Shown: positions 17,327 through 26,703 of the stretch, in pieces
Position numbering within the stretch: position 1 is the stretch's first letter
How the letters are laid out: every line of letters starts with the position of its first letter
Assembly: GCF_000375405.1 (NCBI RefSeq)
Contig: NZ_AQWS01000005.1
Span: 1 to 64,000, forward strand
Source: Bacteroides propionicifaciens DSM 19291 = JCM 14649
GTDB lineage: Bacteria > Bacteroidota > Bacteroidia > Bacteroidales > Bacteroidaceae
Reading direction: 5' to 3'
DNA length: 64,000 nt
The notes under the pieces: model-generated
Told to the model about the DNA's origin: nothing
The model's input: only the letters and a program-made list of their open reading frames with translations
Database searches by the model: none
Translations under genes and position numbers: made by a program

Positions 17327-18073
17327 TTATTTATGCGTATTGCAATATATAAGGTCGTTTCGAATTATATCCCAATTGTCAGCTAGTTCTTGCATAGATT
17401 CAAATATTATATTAGCTCCAGCATCTGCTAAAACCTTTGTATCTAATGGGCCTGTATTGACAGCTATTGTAAATATACCTGCTCCTACAGCCGATTCTAC
17501 ACCTAGAGGTGCGTTTTCTATAACTATTGCTTCGTTGGGTGCTAGATTACCCTTTTTGAGTGCCATAAGATAGGGCTCAGGATGTGGCTTGCCATGTTTT
17601 ACATCAAATGCTGTTACCATTAGCTCTTCGTCAAAAGTGTTTGGGAAATGCTTTTGTAATTTTTCCAAGAGCGATTTTTGACCAGAGCCCGTTACTACCA
17701 TTGGAGTCAGCCCTTCACTTTTTACTTTAAGGAGTAGGCCGTAGGCACCTTTCATTCGGTCAGGCTTGGGCATAGAGCCAAAGAGTTCACTTTTTTGTTT
17801 GTATATCTCCTCTACCTCCTGATCTGTAGCATCACGCCCAAACTCTCGTTGGCTAATCATGTTGATGGTTCCCTTCCCAGTTCTTCCCTCGTTCATGTAA
17901 ACCTCCTCTTTGCTAATGCTTAGGTTGTGGTTTTTAAGCACCTCAGACCAAGCTTTCACATGATTTGGCATAGAGTCGAAAAGTACTCCATCCATATCAA
18001 AGAGTATAGCCTTGAGTTTGAGTTTAGACGATTTGTTTTTTTTGAGATAACTAAGAATTTGTTGTTTGTACAT
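17327..18073 (-). CDS. HAD superfamily hydrolase, beta-phosphoglucomutase-like
   Basis: The 248-residue protein has all four HAD motifs: the nucleophile DMDGVLFDS (near residue 26), the Thr-containing VVTGSG, the lysine of KHGKPHPEPY, and the acidic VIENAPLGVE. The cap arrangement after motif I (MPNHVKAWSEVL) fits the sugar-phosphatase/beta-phosphoglucomutase subgroup. The substrate is probably a phosphosugar, in keeping with the upstream pgi, but this is inference. A hairpin (18101-18125) and a TATCTTTT (18088-18095 on the minus strand) lie upstream, so it may have its own promoter. Confidence 0.82.
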   Translation of the reverse strand: MYKQQILSYLKKNKSSKLKLKAILFDMDGVLFDSMPNHVKAWSEVLKNHNLSISKEEVYMNEGRTGKGTINMISQREFGRDATDQEVEEIYKQKSELFGSMPKPDRMKGAYGLLLKVKSEGLTPMVVTGSGQKSLLEKLQKHFPNTFDEELMVTAFDVKHGKPHPEPYLMALKKGNLAPNEAIVIENAPLGVESAVGAGIFTIAVNTGPLDTKVLADAGANIIFESMQELADNWDIIRNDLIYCNTHK

Positions 18074-18100
18074 AATTATTAGGTCTTAAAAGATATATTA

Positions 18101-18125
18101 AAGGCTAGCTGATTTAGCTAGCCTT
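18101..18125 (-). terminator. Hairpin after pgi
   Basis: A perfect 10-bp stem (18101-18110 with 18116-18125) with a 5-base loop lies 21 bases past the pgi stop on the minus strand. The following tract is AT-rich rather than a clean U-run. Confidence 0.55.
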
Positions 18126-18146
18126 ATGTATTCTAAAATAGAGTTT

Positions 18147-19484
18147 TTAAAGCTTTGATTGAATTGCCTTTGACTCCTCTTCGTAACCAGGTTTATTTAG
18201 TAGAGCAAACATATTGCTTTTGTAAGCTTCTACTCCAGGCTGGTTAAATGGGTTTACATCTAAAATATATCCACTGATACCGCAAGCGATTTCAAAGAAA
18301 TAGATGAGTTGACCCAGGTGACGTTCGTTTAGGCTTGGCAATACAATGCGCATATTCGGAACATTGCCGTCAACATGTGCTAGTTGAGTACCTAGTTCTG
18401 CCATTTTGTTGACTTCGTCGACACGTTTTCCAGCCAAATAGTTTAGTCCGTCAAGATTGTCTTTGTCTTCAGGAACTCTCAATTCATGATTTACTTTCTC
18501 AACTGAAATCACAGTTTCAAAGATTGTTCTTTCACCCTCTTGGATCCATTGTCCCATAGAGTGTAAATCAGTTGTAAAATCAACAGCAGCAGGGAAAATA
18601 CCTTTGTTCTCTTTACCTTCAGACTCACCGTAAAGTTGTTTCCACCACTCACTAACGTAGTGTAGTTTTGGGCTATAGTTAACAAGGATCTCTATCTTCT
18701 TGCCAGTTTTGTAAAGTTCGTTTCGTGTTGCTGCATAAATAGCTGCAGGGTTGTTTTCAAACGGTACAGTTAGGGCTGTTGCTTGCTCCATCTGGGTTGC
18801 GCCTGCAATGAGTTGCTCAATGTCAAAACCCGCAATAGCAATAGGTAGTAAACCAACAGGAGTTAGGACAGAAAAACGACCACCAACATTATCGGGAATG
18901 ATATAAGATTTATATCCTTCGTTATCAGCTGTGATACGTGCAGCACCTTTAGATGCATCTGTTATAGCAACAATTACTTTTTTTGCAATTGCTTTACCTC
19001 TCAACTCTTCGCATTGTTTTTTAAGTAAACGGAATGCTAGAGCAGTCTCAGTAGTTGTTCCCGATTTAGAAATGTTGATAATACCAAACCTCTTGTCTTT
19101 TAGGAACTCTAAAAGTTCGAAAAGATAATCTTCAGAAATATTATTACCAGCATAAAGAATGATAGGGTTCTTTCTGTTTTCTAGGCGTAGGTCGAAGCTA
19201 TTTGATAATGCTTCAATTACTGCTCTTGATCCCAGATAACTGCCACCAATACCAGCAACAACTACTACGTCACAATTGTCCTTGAAAGTTTGTGCTGTAG
19301 CTTTGATATCTTCTAGGTGCTCTTTAGTTGTTGAGCTTGGCAAATGTAACCAACCCAAATAATCACTTCCTTGGCCAGTTCCATTTTCTAAAGCCTCTTG
19401 TGCTTTCTTAACAACATCTTTGTAAGAGTTGATGGTATCCTGTGAAATGAATCCTAATGTTTTCTTAATGTTTAAACTAATCAT
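18147..19484 (-). CDS. pgi: Glucose-6-phosphate isomerase
   Basis: The 445-residue enzyme interconverts glucose 6-phosphate and fructose 6-phosphate in glycolysis and gluconeogenesis. It is the shorter bacterial type, about 100 residues less than the E. coli enzyme. Two SIS-fold sugar-phosphate segments are visible: [19 protein letters not shown] and [33 protein letters not shown] and the C-terminal [19 protein letters not shown] match the family signatures. It follows gpsA by only 14 bases, so the two are very likely cotranscribed. Confidence 0.96.
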   Translation of the reverse strand: MISLNIKKTLGFISQDTINSYKDVVKKAQEALENGTGQGSDYLGWLHLPSSTTKEHLEDIKATAQTFKDNCDVVVVAGIGGSYLGSRAVIEALSNSFDLRLENRKNPIILYAGNNISEDYLFELLEFLKDKRFGIINISKSGTTTETALAFRLLKKQCEELRGKAIAKKVIVAITDASKGAARITADNEGYKSYIIPDNVGGRFSVLTPVGLLPIAIAGFDIEQLIAGATQMEQATALTVPFENNPAAIYAATRNELYKTGKKIEILVNYSPKLHYVSEWWKQLYGESEGKENKGIFPAAVDFTTDLHSMGQWIQEGERTIFETVISVEKVNHELRVPEDKDNLDGLNYLAGKRVDEVNKMAELGTQLAHVDGNVPNMRIVLPSLNERHLGQLIYFFEIACGISGYILDVNPFNQPGVEAYKSNMFALLNKPGYEEESKAIQSKL

Positions 19485-19498
19485 ATTAATTTATCTCT

Positions 19499-20494
19499 TT
19501 ATTTTAATTTATTTGTTAGCTGCTTCATGACTATAGTAGGGTCTGCTTGTTCGTACAAAACCTGATATACAGCTTGTGCGATAGGGATATCTATAGCGTG
19601 TATTTTATTTATTTCATAAATACACTTTGTTCCATAATACCCTTCAGCTACCATTCCCATTTTGTCTTGAATGTCTTGAACTGAATGTCCTTGACCGATA
19701 GAATAACCAAAAGTTCTGTTTCGGCTATATTTTGAGTATCCAGTCACAAGGAGATCTCCTAAATAAACAGATTCGCAGATGTTTCTGTTCAATGGATGGA
19801 CTGAGCTTAAGAACTTATCCATCTCTTGAATGCTATTGGATAGCAGAACAGCCTGAAAATTATCTCCGTAGTTTAGTCCATTGTATATTCCAGCTGCTAT
19901 AGCATATACGTTTTTAAGTACTGAACCATACTCAACACCTGTTACATCGTTACTAGTCGTTACTTTTACATAGTCCGAACTTAAAAGTTCAGAGAATGAC
20001 TTTGTCTTAGCTAGGTCTGTGCAAGAGATAGTTAGGTAAGAAAGTTTGTGTTTAGCAACTTCCTCAGCATGACAAGGACCTCCTATTACAGCTATATTCT
20101 CTGCTGGTACACCATAAACTTGAATAAAGAAGTCGGAAATAATTAAATTATTCCCTGGGATTATTCCCTTAATAGCAGTAACGATTAGTTTGTCTTTCAA
20201 ACTGATAGTCAATTTGCTAAGTTCTTCTTTTAAATAAGGTGATGGGGTAGCGAAAATAATAGTGTCTGCAGAATTAATAGCTTCATTGATATTATTCGTA
20301 AAATTGATTCGGTTAACATCAAATGAAACATTTGTTAGGTATGCAGGATTATGGCCCTTGGATATAAATTCGTCAACTCGATCTTGACGGTGCAGGTACC
20401 AGTTTATCTGATCTTGCTTTGTTAGCACCATTTTGGCTATTGCTGTTGCCCAACTACCGCCTCCAATTATTGCAATCCTACCAAGTTTTTCCAT
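19499..20494 (-). CDS. gpsA: Glycerol-3-phosphate dehydrogenase [NAD(P)+]
   Basis: The 331-residue enzyme reduces dihydroxyacetone phosphate to sn-glycerol 3-phosphate for phospholipid synthesis. The dinucleotide-binding motif IAIIGGGSWATAIAKM opens the chain and the catalytic-lysine region EYGSVLKNVYAIAAGI is present. Upstream in-frame ATGs at 20500 and 20506 exist, but a 9-bp hairpin arm ends at 20508, so ATG 20494 (MEKLGRIAIIGGG) is the better start and also gives the usual spacing to the glycine motif. It lies between lysS and pgi in a minus-strand run. Confidence 0.92.
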   Translation of the reverse strand: MEKLGRIAIIGGGSWATAIAKMVLTKQDQINWYLHRQDRVDEFISKGHNPAYLTNVSFDVNRINFTNNINEAINSADTIIFATPSPYLKEELSKLTISLKDKLIVTAIKGIIPGNNLIISDFFIQVYGVPAENIAVIGGPCHAEEVAKHKLSYLTISCTDLAKTKSFSELLSSDYVKVTTSNDVTGVEYGSVLKNVYAIAAGIYNGLNYGDNFQAVLLSNSIQEMDKFLSSVHPLNRNICESVYLGDLLVTGYSKYSRNRTFGYSIGQGHSVQDIQDKMGMVAEGYYGTKCIYEINKIHAIDIPIAQAVYQVLYEQADPTIVMKQLTNKLK

Positions 20495-20507
20495 ATTCAT
20501 ATACATG

Positions 20508-20555
20508 AAAACGTGAAGAATGAATCTATAAAAATATATTCAGCCCTCACGTTTT
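20508..20555 (-). promoter_or_regulatory. Hairpin between lysS and gpsA, abutting the gpsA start
   Basis: A 9-bp perfect outer stem (20508-20516 with 20547-20555), with an inner five-base pairing (20521-20525 with 20538-20542), fills most of the gap. On the minus strand the distal arm is followed by TTTTCATG. It could be a weak terminator for lysS or an attenuator/processing structure controlling gpsA. Confidence 0.5.
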
Positions 20556-20564
20556 ATTGAGTTA

Positions 20565-22295
20565 TTAGTTAATCTTGTTAATCCATAGGGTTACTTCGTC
20601 AACCGTAGGATTTGATAATTCTAGTTTATGTTTTTTATTTATACCACAAATGTCTTGATGTAATTTTTGTGGATTAACATCTTTCATATCTGAAACAAAG
20701 TTATAACCTGCTTTTTGAATTACAGGTACCCATTCCTCGGAGATTCCTAGCTCTATATAGCTTGCTGCAGGGTCTTTTTGAACCTTTTTCTCAGGTCTCA
20801 TTTGAGGGAAGAAAAGTACCTCTTGAATAGCTTCCTGTCCTGTTAAGAGCATAGCTAATCTATCCATACCGATACCCATACCAGCAGTAGGAGGCATACC
20901 ATATTCTAGTGCACGAACAAAGTCATGATCTATAAACATAGCTTCGTCGTCACCTTTTTTGCTAAGTGCTAATTGGTCGTTAAAACGAGCTAACTGATCA
21001 ATAGGATCGTTAAGCTCAGAATAAGCATTACACAACTCTTTACCATTCGCCATTAGCTCGAAACGCTCAGTAAGCTCTGGGTTGTCTCTGTGCTTTTTAG
21101 TCAGTGGAGACATTTCGATTGGGTAATCTGTAATAAAAGTAGGTTGGATGTAGTTGCCTTCGCAAAAATCTCCAAAGATCTCATCAATAAGCTTTCCTTT
21201 GCCCATTGTGTCATCAATCTCCATATTAAGTTTTTTGCAAATCTCTCTAATCTCAGCTTCTGATTTACCTGTTAAATCGTATCCTGTAAACTCTTTAATT
21301 GAGTCAAGCATTGTTACGCGTTTAAAAGGTGCTTTAAAGTCGAGCTCATTTTTACCCACTTGAACTTTGGTTGTGCCATTAACATCTAAACAAATCTTTT
21401 CGATCATTTGCTCTGTCATGCACATCATCCAATTGTAGTCTTTGTAGGCTACATAAACCTCCATTACAGTAAACTCAGGGTTGTGAGTTCTGTCCATACC
21501 TTCGTTACGGAAGTTTTTAGAGAACTCATATACACCATCAAAACCACCAACAATAAGTCTTTTAAGGTAAAGCTCATTTGCAATTCTTAGGTAAAGAGGA
21601 ATGTCTAGTGCGTTGTGGTGGGTAGTAAATGGACGAGCAGCAGCTCCTCCAGGGATCGACTGTAAAACAGGAGTTTCTACTTCGATGTAATCTCTTTCGT
21701 TGAAGAAATTACGCATCGAATTGTATATTTTAGTACGTTTAATGAAGGTTTCTTTGATGCCTTCATTTACTGCAAGGTCAACATATCTTCTTCTATAACG
21801 CAATTCAGGATCGTCAAAGGAGTCGTAAGTTTCTCCGTCTTTATGCTTGACAATTGGAAGAGGTTTAATCGATTTTGATAGAACTTTAAGGCTTTGAGCA
21901 TGTACGCTTATTTCGCCCATTTTAGTACGAAATACAAAACCTTCTATTCCTACAAAGTCACCAAGATCCAAAAGTTTCTTGAATGCTGTGTTGTATAGTT
22001 CCTTATTTTCGTCAGGACAGATATCGTCGCGTGTGATATAAACTTGTATTCTACCTTTAGAATCTTGAAGTTCGATAAACGAAGCCTTGCCCATAATACG
22101 GCGGCTCATAATTCTTCCGGCAATACTTACTTTTTGAGATTCTTCTGCATCATCTTTAAAATTCTCCTTAATATCAATGGAGTATGTAGATACGTTAAAC
22201 TCCTCAGCTGGATAGGGGTCAATCCCCATCTGGCGAAGCTCATCTAGACTTTGGCGTCTAATAATCTCCTGTTCACTTAGTTCTAAAATATTCAT
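20565..22295 (-). CDS. lysS: Lysine--tRNA ligase (class II)
   Basis: The 576-residue class II synthetase charges tRNA-Lys. The N-terminal OB-fold anticodon-binding domain includes [21 protein letters not shown]. The catalytic core has motif 2 [20 protein letters not shown] and motif 3 [13 protein letters not shown]. It is about 70 residues longer than the E. coli enzyme at the C-terminus ([20 protein letters not shown] onward), an extension that seems usual in Bacteroidales. A TACTTTTG -7 element lies 32 bases upstream. It is the first gene of the lysS-gpsA-pgi run. Confidence 0.97.
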   Translation of the reverse strand: MNILELSEQEIIRRQSLDELRQMGIDPYPAEEFNVSTYSIDIKENFKDDAEESQKVSIAGRIMSRRIMGKASFIELQDSKGRIQVYITRDDICPDENKELYNTAFKKLLDLGDFVGIEGFVFRTKMGEISVHAQSLKVLSKSIKPLPIVKHKDGETYDSFDDPELRYRRRYVDLAVNEGIKETFIKRTKIYNSMRNFFNERDYIEVETPVLQSIPGGAAARPFTTHHNALDIPLYLRIANELYLKRLIVGGFDGVYEFSKNFRNEGMDRTHNPEFTVMEVYVAYKDYNWMMCMTEQMIEKICLDVNGTTKVQVGKNELDFKAPFKRVTMLDSIKEFTGYDLTGKSEAEIREICKKLNMEIDDTMGKGKLIDEIFGDFCEGNYIQPTFITDYPIEMSPLTKKHRDNPELTERFELMANGKELCNAYSELNDPIDQLARFNDQLALSKKGDDEAMFIDHDFVRALEYGMPPTAGMGIGMDRLAMLLTGQEAIQEVLFFPQMRPEKKVQKDPAASYIELGISEEWVPVIQKAGYNFVSDMKDVNPQKLHQDICGINKKHKLELSNPTVDEVTLWINKIN

Positions 22296-22326
22296 TTTAT
22301 TTCGTATTAATCTCTTCTTACAATCA

Positions 22327-22334
22327 CAAAAGTA
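22327..22334 (-). promoter_or_regulatory. -7 promoter element of lysS
   Basis: TACTTTTG on the minus strand matches TAnnTTTG exactly, 31 bases before the start codon. Confidence 0.5.
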
Positions 22335-22462
22335 CTAAAGTTTTTTTAGATTAAAGATTTATCTATGAATACTGTTACCTAAAAGGAATCAAAAAAATAA
22401 ACTTTAGCGAGATTGACATATGTCTAATGAATTCATTTTAGTTCTATATAAAGCCGCTCTTT

Positions 22463-22494
22463 TTTGATTGGTTCTCTATTATCTGTTACCTTTG
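22463..22494 (+). promoter_or_regulatory. Promoter of the MATE transporter gene
   Basis: TTTG (22463-22466) and TACCTTTG (22487-22494) are spaced by 20 bases, a full Bacteroidota promoter, 28 bases before the ATG. Confidence 0.7.
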
Positions 22495-22522
22495 CAGCAC
22501 GTTTTTAAAAGAATTTAAATAT

Positions 22523-23905
22523 ATGGATGGAAATAAAGCAACATTAGAACTCGGTACAGAGAACATGAACAAGCTGATGGGCAAGTATGCCATCCCTGCA
22601 ATCATAGCCATGACTGCAGCTGCTTTGTATAATATGATTGATAGTATTTTTATCGGTCATGGAGTGGGGGCGATGGCTATGACAGGGCTCTCGGTAACCT
22701 TCCCTTTTATGAACTTGGCTTCTGCTTTTGGAGCTATGGTTGGTGTCGGTGCTGCAACATTGATATCGGTAAAGTTGGGACAAAAAGACTATAAGAATGC
22801 TCAGAAAGTTCTAGGTAATGTAATCACCTTGAATATTATTATAGGACTACTATTTACTGTCGTATCTTTCATATTTCTTGAACCCATTCTCTATCTTTTT
22901 GGAGCTAGTGAAGCCTCTTTGGGCTATGCTAAAGAGTATATGGAGATTATTTTGCTTGGTAACGTTATCACCCACTCCTATTTTGCATTAAATGCAGTCT
23001 TGCGTGCCAGTGGACATCCTAAAAGTGCTATGTTTGCCACTATATTTACGGTGGTTATAAATACGATTCTTGACCCTATTTTCATATTCTATTTTGAATG
23101 GGGGATTAGAGGAGCTGCGATTGCTACTGTTTTGGCTCAGGTTTTGGCCTTGATTTGGCAATGCAAATTCTTTATGAATAACCAAAACTTGATCTACTTT
23201 AAAAAAGGTACTTATCGCCTGAATAAATATATTGTACGTGATATCTTAGCTATTGGTTTGTCGCCTTTCTTGATGAATGCCGCGGCTTCGTTTATTGTGT
23301 TGTTTATCAATCATAGCTTGGCAACTTATGGTGATGATTATTATATTGCTGCTTATGGAATTGTCAATCGGGTAAGCTTCTTTTTCGTAATGATTATTAT
23401 GGGGCTCAACCAAGGTATGCAACCGATTGCCGGTTATAACTACGGAGCTAAACAATATGATAGGGTTACTAAGATATTAAAGCTAACTATTAAGTGGGCA
23501 ACGCTTGTGGCTTGTTTTGGCTTTATATTTGGTTACTTTCTTTCAGATATGACTGCATCAATCTTTACTTCCGACGAAGGCTTGATCGAGATTGCATCTC
23601 GTGGTTTATCGATTGCTATGTGTGCTTTTCCACTTGCAGGATTTCAAATGGTTACTTCTAACTTTTTCCAAAGTATTGGTTTGGCTAAAAAGGCAATTTT
23701 CTTATCTTTAACAAGACAGCTCTTATTCTTATTGCCTTGTTTGTATTTCTTACCTTTTGCTTTTGGCGTTGATGGAGTTTGGGCGAGTATGCCAGCATCT
23801 GATGTTATAGCAAGCGTGGTAGCTGGTCTGTTTTTATGGTACCAGTTTAGAGAGTTTAAGAAAAAAGGTGTTACTGATTCCGAATTTATAGACACCAATA
23901 AATAA
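22523..23905 (+). CDS. MATE family multidrug/Na+ efflux transporter
   Basis: The 460-residue inner-membrane protein has about twelve hydrophobic helices in two homologous halves, starting with KYAIPAIIAMTAAALYNMID and a second-half counterpart near NRVSFFFVMIIMGLNQGMQP. These segments and the NPxFxF-like ILDPIFIFYF stretch are typical of MATE exporters, which expel cationic drugs or metabolites in exchange for Na+ or H+. Substrate is not predictable. It has its own promoter and is followed by a 127-base gap holding a repeat copy. Confidence 0.9.
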   Translation: MDGNKATLELGTENMNKLMGKYAIPAIIAMTAAALYNMIDSIFIGHGVGAMAMTGLSVTFPFMNLASAFGAMVGVGAATLISVKLGQKDYKNAQKVLGNVITLNIIIGLLFTVVSFIFLEPILYLFGASEASLGYAKEYMEIILLGNVITHSYFALNAVLRASGHPKSAMFATIFTVVINTILDPIFIFYFEWGIRGAAIATVLAQVLALIWQCKFFMNNQNLIYFKKGTYRLNKYIVRDILAIGLSPFLMNAAASFIVLFINHSLATYGDDYYIAAYGIVNRVSFFFVMIIMGLNQGMQPIAGYNYGAKQYDRVTKILKLTIKWATLVACFGFIFGYFLSDMTASIFTSDEGLIEIASRGLSIAMCAFPLAGFQMVTSNFFQSIGLAKKAIFLSLTRQLLFLLPCLYFLPFAFGVDGVWASMPASDVIASVVAGLFLWYQFREFKKKGVTDSEFIDTNK

Positions 23906-23906
23906 T

Positions 23907-23990
23907 AGCTAGTCGTTTAGTGAAAACGATCTACTGGTTTAGGTATTGTGACTAGGTCGGGTATAATAAACGAGTAGGTGGTTTTAAATA
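23907..23990 (+). repeat. Intergenic repeat copy (related to 50822-50910)
   Basis: The gap between two genes contains a segment that aligns without gaps to 50844-50908 over about 65 bases at roughly 63% identity by eye. The core 23937-23960 matches 50856-50879 at 20 of 24 positions (GTTTrGGTATTG then TAGGTCGG). A small stem (CGTTT with AAACG) precedes it. Function is unknown. Confidence 0.45.
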
Positions 23991-24032
23991 GAAATGAAGA
24001 ATACAATTTAGTACATCAAAAACAAAACTACT

Positions 24033-24671
24033 ATGGAAAAAAAGATTGTTATAAACATCGGTCGCCAGCTAGGTAGTGGTGGTCGTGAGATTGGTCAAAA
24101 GTTAGCTCAAAAACTAGGCATCGCTTATTATGATCGTGAGTTGATGAAAATCGCAGCCAAAGAGAGTGGCTTAGGTAGTGAGTGTTTTGAGAAAGCTGAT
24201 GAAAGAGCTTCGCAAACCCTGTTTGGCTCACTCTTTGCAATGCGTTATCCTTATATTACTGATGGAACAATCCCTTTCAATTTTCTGAATAACGATGCTC
24301 TTTTTAGAATTCAGAGCGATGTGATTCGTCGCTTGGCTGATCAGAAATCGTGTATCTTTGTGGGGCGTTGTGCTGATTATATATTAAGGAATAATCCAAA
24401 TTCCGTAAGCCTGTTTATCTCATCACCCGATGAGGTGAGAATTAATCGCTTGATTGAGAGACATAACGTCACTAAAGATGAGGCAGAGGAGATGATGATT
24501 AAAACGGACAAGGGTAGAGCTCAATATTATAACTATTATAGTTATAAAACTTGGGGGGCTGCCAAAACTTATGACCTCTGTGTAAACTCAGCTTTATTCG
24601 GTCTTGACGGTACGGTTGATTTCCTGATTGATTTCATTGAGAAGAAGTTTGATCTTAAAATAGAAAAGTAA
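24033..24671 (+). CDS. Cytidylate kinase-like family protein
   Basis: The 212-residue protein starts with a P-loop-like INIGRQLGSGGREIGQKLAQ and contains CIFVGRCADYIL and the LID-like region NRLIERHNVTKDEAEEMM, as in the Cytidylate_kin2 family common in anaerobic bacteria. It is distinct from the canonical Cmk that phosphorylates CMP; the true substrate of this family is not settled. It stands alone and is followed by a very long perfect hairpin. Confidence 0.85.
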   Translation: MEKKIVINIGRQLGSGGREIGQKLAQKLGIAYYDRELMKIAAKESGLGSECFEKADERASQTLFGSLFAMRYPYITDGTIPFNFLNNDALFRIQSDVIRRLADQKSCIFVGRCADYILRNNPNSVSLFISSPDEVRINRLIERHNVTKDEAEEMMIKTDKGRAQYYNYYSYKTWGAAKTYDLCVNSALFGLDGTVDFLIDFIEKKFDLKIEK

Positions 24672-24700
24672 TAACTCTGTTTTGAAATTTCAGACCTATC

Positions 24701-24758
24701 TATAATAAATAAGTAGCCTCCAGATTTGAAATAATCTGGAGGCTACTTATTTATTATA
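24701..24758. terminator. Bidirectional terminator with perfect 26-bp stem
   Basis: The arms 24701-24726 and 24733-24758 are perfect complements around a 6-base loop. The AT-rich outer portion supplies U-tracts on both strands. It separates the convergent kinase-like and transporter genes. Confidence 0.9.
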
Positions 24759-24774
24759 ATGTACTTACTAAGGA

Positions 24775-26466
24775 TTAAAAGAAGGAGGCCATAAGTACAA
24801 GAATTAATTGTCCTGTAAGAATTCGCAAAAACATGGTTAGTGGATAAACCGTAGAGTAACCTACCGAGGGTGCGTCTCCCGTGCCTACCGAGTTAGCATA
24901 AGCTAAGGCTGGTGGGTCGGTGTTGCTTCCTGCTATTAGCCCCATAAGGGTAAAGTAGTTAATCTTGAAGTAGAGTCGGCCTATTGTTGCGATGACTAAG
25001 ATGGGAACTACTGTAATTAAAAATCCAATACCGACATAAAGTATTCCATCACCTTGTACTACTGTATTAATGAAATTCTCTCCAGCTTTGAGACCTACAC
25101 TGGCTAAGAAGAGCGCAATACCCACTTCGCGTAGCATTAAATTAGCACTTTGGGTGGTGTAGGTTACGAGTTTGAAATGGTGTCCGAATCGACCAATCAG
25201 AATTGCAATAACCAGGGGGCCACCCGCTAGTCCTAACTTGATAGGCATTGGAATGCCTGGAATCTGAAAGGGTAGGCTACCAAAGAGTATTCCAACGAAT
25301 ATCCCAATGAATATGGTGATGATATTGGGATGGTCAAGCCTCTTGAGTGAATTCCCCAACAGTCTTTCGACCTTTTTGATATTGGGAAGTGTCCCCACAA
25401 CTGTAAGGCTATCTCCAACTTGTAATTTGAGTTTTGAGTCTGCTAGTAGGTCAACACCTGAGCGCGCAACACGAGTCACATTCACGCCGTGCAAAGCTCT
25501 AATCTGGAGATCTCCAAGGCTCTTGCCATTGATGTTTGATTTTGTGATGAGTATCTTATGTAGTTCTAATTCATTATCTGTTTGCTTCTGTACGTTCTCT
25601 GTCCATACGAAGCCTTCAACCTTTTCACCCAATAAAGCAACTACAGTTTCTTCTTTTTCGGCTGAGCAGACGATAAGAAGATAATCATTATCTTGAATAA
25701 CTGTGTTTCCCTCGGGAATTATGCTGTTTGAATCCCTCATTAATCTTGAGCAAACAAAGCTATAACTCAATAGAGCTGCGAGTTCCTTGATTTTCTTTCC
25801 TACTATGGCTTTATTGATCACCCTGATGGTTATTCTTTCGGGTCTGTCTTGACTTGACTGGTTTTCACTCAGTAGGTCGTGTTCCTCTTTTTCTAGGTTT
25901 ATCTTAAATATATGTCTTAGCAAGATTGTTGAGCCGATAATTCCGATCACCCCTAGGGGGTAAGCACAAGCATATCCGAGTGAGATTTCAGGCCCATTAT
26001 AGCTAAGCTGATTGAGAGCTTCTTGTGCAGCTCCAAGCCCTGGGGTATTGGTCACTGCGCCATAAAGTGTTCCGATAATCATGGGAAGTTCGAGACGGCC
26101 ATCTAGTATGAAAAACAGTCCTAGGGCAACACCAATATTAAGTATGACAATCCCTACAGCTAGTAAATTAAGAATCATACCTCCTTTCTTAAAAGAAGAG
26201 AAAAACGAGGGTCCAACTTGTAGTCCAATACAAAAGACAAAAAGAATAAGTCCGAATTCTTGAATAAAATGAAGGGTATCTGAGTTTACTTTAAAGCCGA
26301 AGTGACCCATGAAAATTCCTGTAAACAAAACAAAGGTTACTCCAAGTGAAACACCGAAAAATTTGATCTTACCTAGTGCTACCCCAATGGCTATTACAAA
26401 GGCATACAATAGCACAATATGTGCAATCGAATTGTGGTCGTACAGTAAAACTTTAATCCATTCCAT
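24775..26466 (-). CDS. Putative transporter, AspT/YidE family with two RCK_C domains
   Basis: The 563-residue membrane protein has two hydrophobic halves, each of about five helices (the AspT/YidE/YbjL duplication), separated by a cytosolic region with two TrkA-C (RCK_C) modules: [19 protein letters not shown] to [12 protein letters not shown] and [18 protein letters not shown] to GDSLTVVG. Conserved [12 protein letters not shown] and [12 protein letters not shown] sit at matching positions of the two repeats. AspT exchanges aspartate and alanine, but most relatives have unknown substrates. A promoter lies directly upstream at 26494-26524. Confidence 0.88.
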   Translation of the reverse strand: MEWIKVLLYDHNSIAHIVLLYAFVIAIGVALGKIKFFGVSLGVTFVLFTGIFMGHFGFKVNSDTLHFIQEFGLILFVFCIGLQVGPSFFSSFKKGGMILNLLAVGIVILNIGVALGLFFILDGRLELPMIIGTLYGAVTNTPGLGAAQEALNQLSYNGPEISLGYACAYPLGVIGIIGSTILLRHIFKINLEKEEHDLLSENQSSQDRPERITIRVINKAIVGKKIKELAALLSYSFVCSRLMRDSNSIIPEGNTVIQDNDYLLIVCSAEKEETVVALLGEKVEGFVWTENVQKQTDNELELHKILITKSNINGKSLGDLQIRALHGVNVTRVARSGVDLLADSKLKLQVGDSLTVVGTLPNIKKVERLLGNSLKRLDHPNIITIFIGIFVGILFGSLPFQIPGIPMPIKLGLAGGPLVIAILIGRFGHHFKLVTYTTQSANLMLREVGIALFLASVGLKAGENFINTVVQGDGILYVGIGFLITVVPILVIATIGRLYFKINYFTLMGLIAGSNTDPPALAYANSVGTGDAPSVGYSTVYPLTMFLRILTGQLILVLMASFF

Positions 26467-26493
26467 AATCGCTTTTAGTTAAATGAGTGCAAA

Positions 26494-26524
26494 CAAAAAT
26501 AGCGAATATTTGAACCGAAAGCAA
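26494..26524 (-). promoter_or_regulatory. Promoter of the AspT/YidE-like transporter
   Basis: On the minus strand a TTG (26522-26524) and TATTTTTG (26494-26501) are separated by 20 bases, 27 bases upstream of the start. A CTAAAG/CTTTAG hairpin (26527-26545) lies just upstream and could be an operator; the remainder of the 236-base gap is AT-rich. Confidence 0.6.
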
Positions 26525-26618
26525 TACTAAAGGGCTTGACTTTAGGTGTTTCGCTGCCTATAAATATCCAATATCGAAACTTTTCCGTAATTTATCCTTT
26601 TATATATTTTTGAATTAT

Positions 26619-26626
26619 TATATTTG
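26619..26626 (+). promoter_or_regulatory. -7 promoter element of mutA-mutB
   Basis: TATATTTG fits TAnnTTTG, 77 bases upstream of mutA. I looked for and did not find a cobalamin riboswitch in the leader. Confidence 0.5.
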
Positions 26627-26703
26627 TATGAAAGTTATGTAATATTTGAATTGATAATCAATATTCTTTGATTAAAAATTTATACAAATAAATTTAATAA
26701 ACT

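Noticed and set aside
25307-25684. Plus-strand 125-codon open frame inside the AspT-like transporter
   Set aside because: Low-complexity, serine-rich shadow of the RCK_C coding region on the other strand.
26467-26703. Possible cobalamin riboswitch ahead of mutA-mutB
   Set aside because: I looked for the conserved B12-box-like core and long folded leader and found only AT-rich sequence and a small hairpin that lies nearer the divergent transporter promoter.
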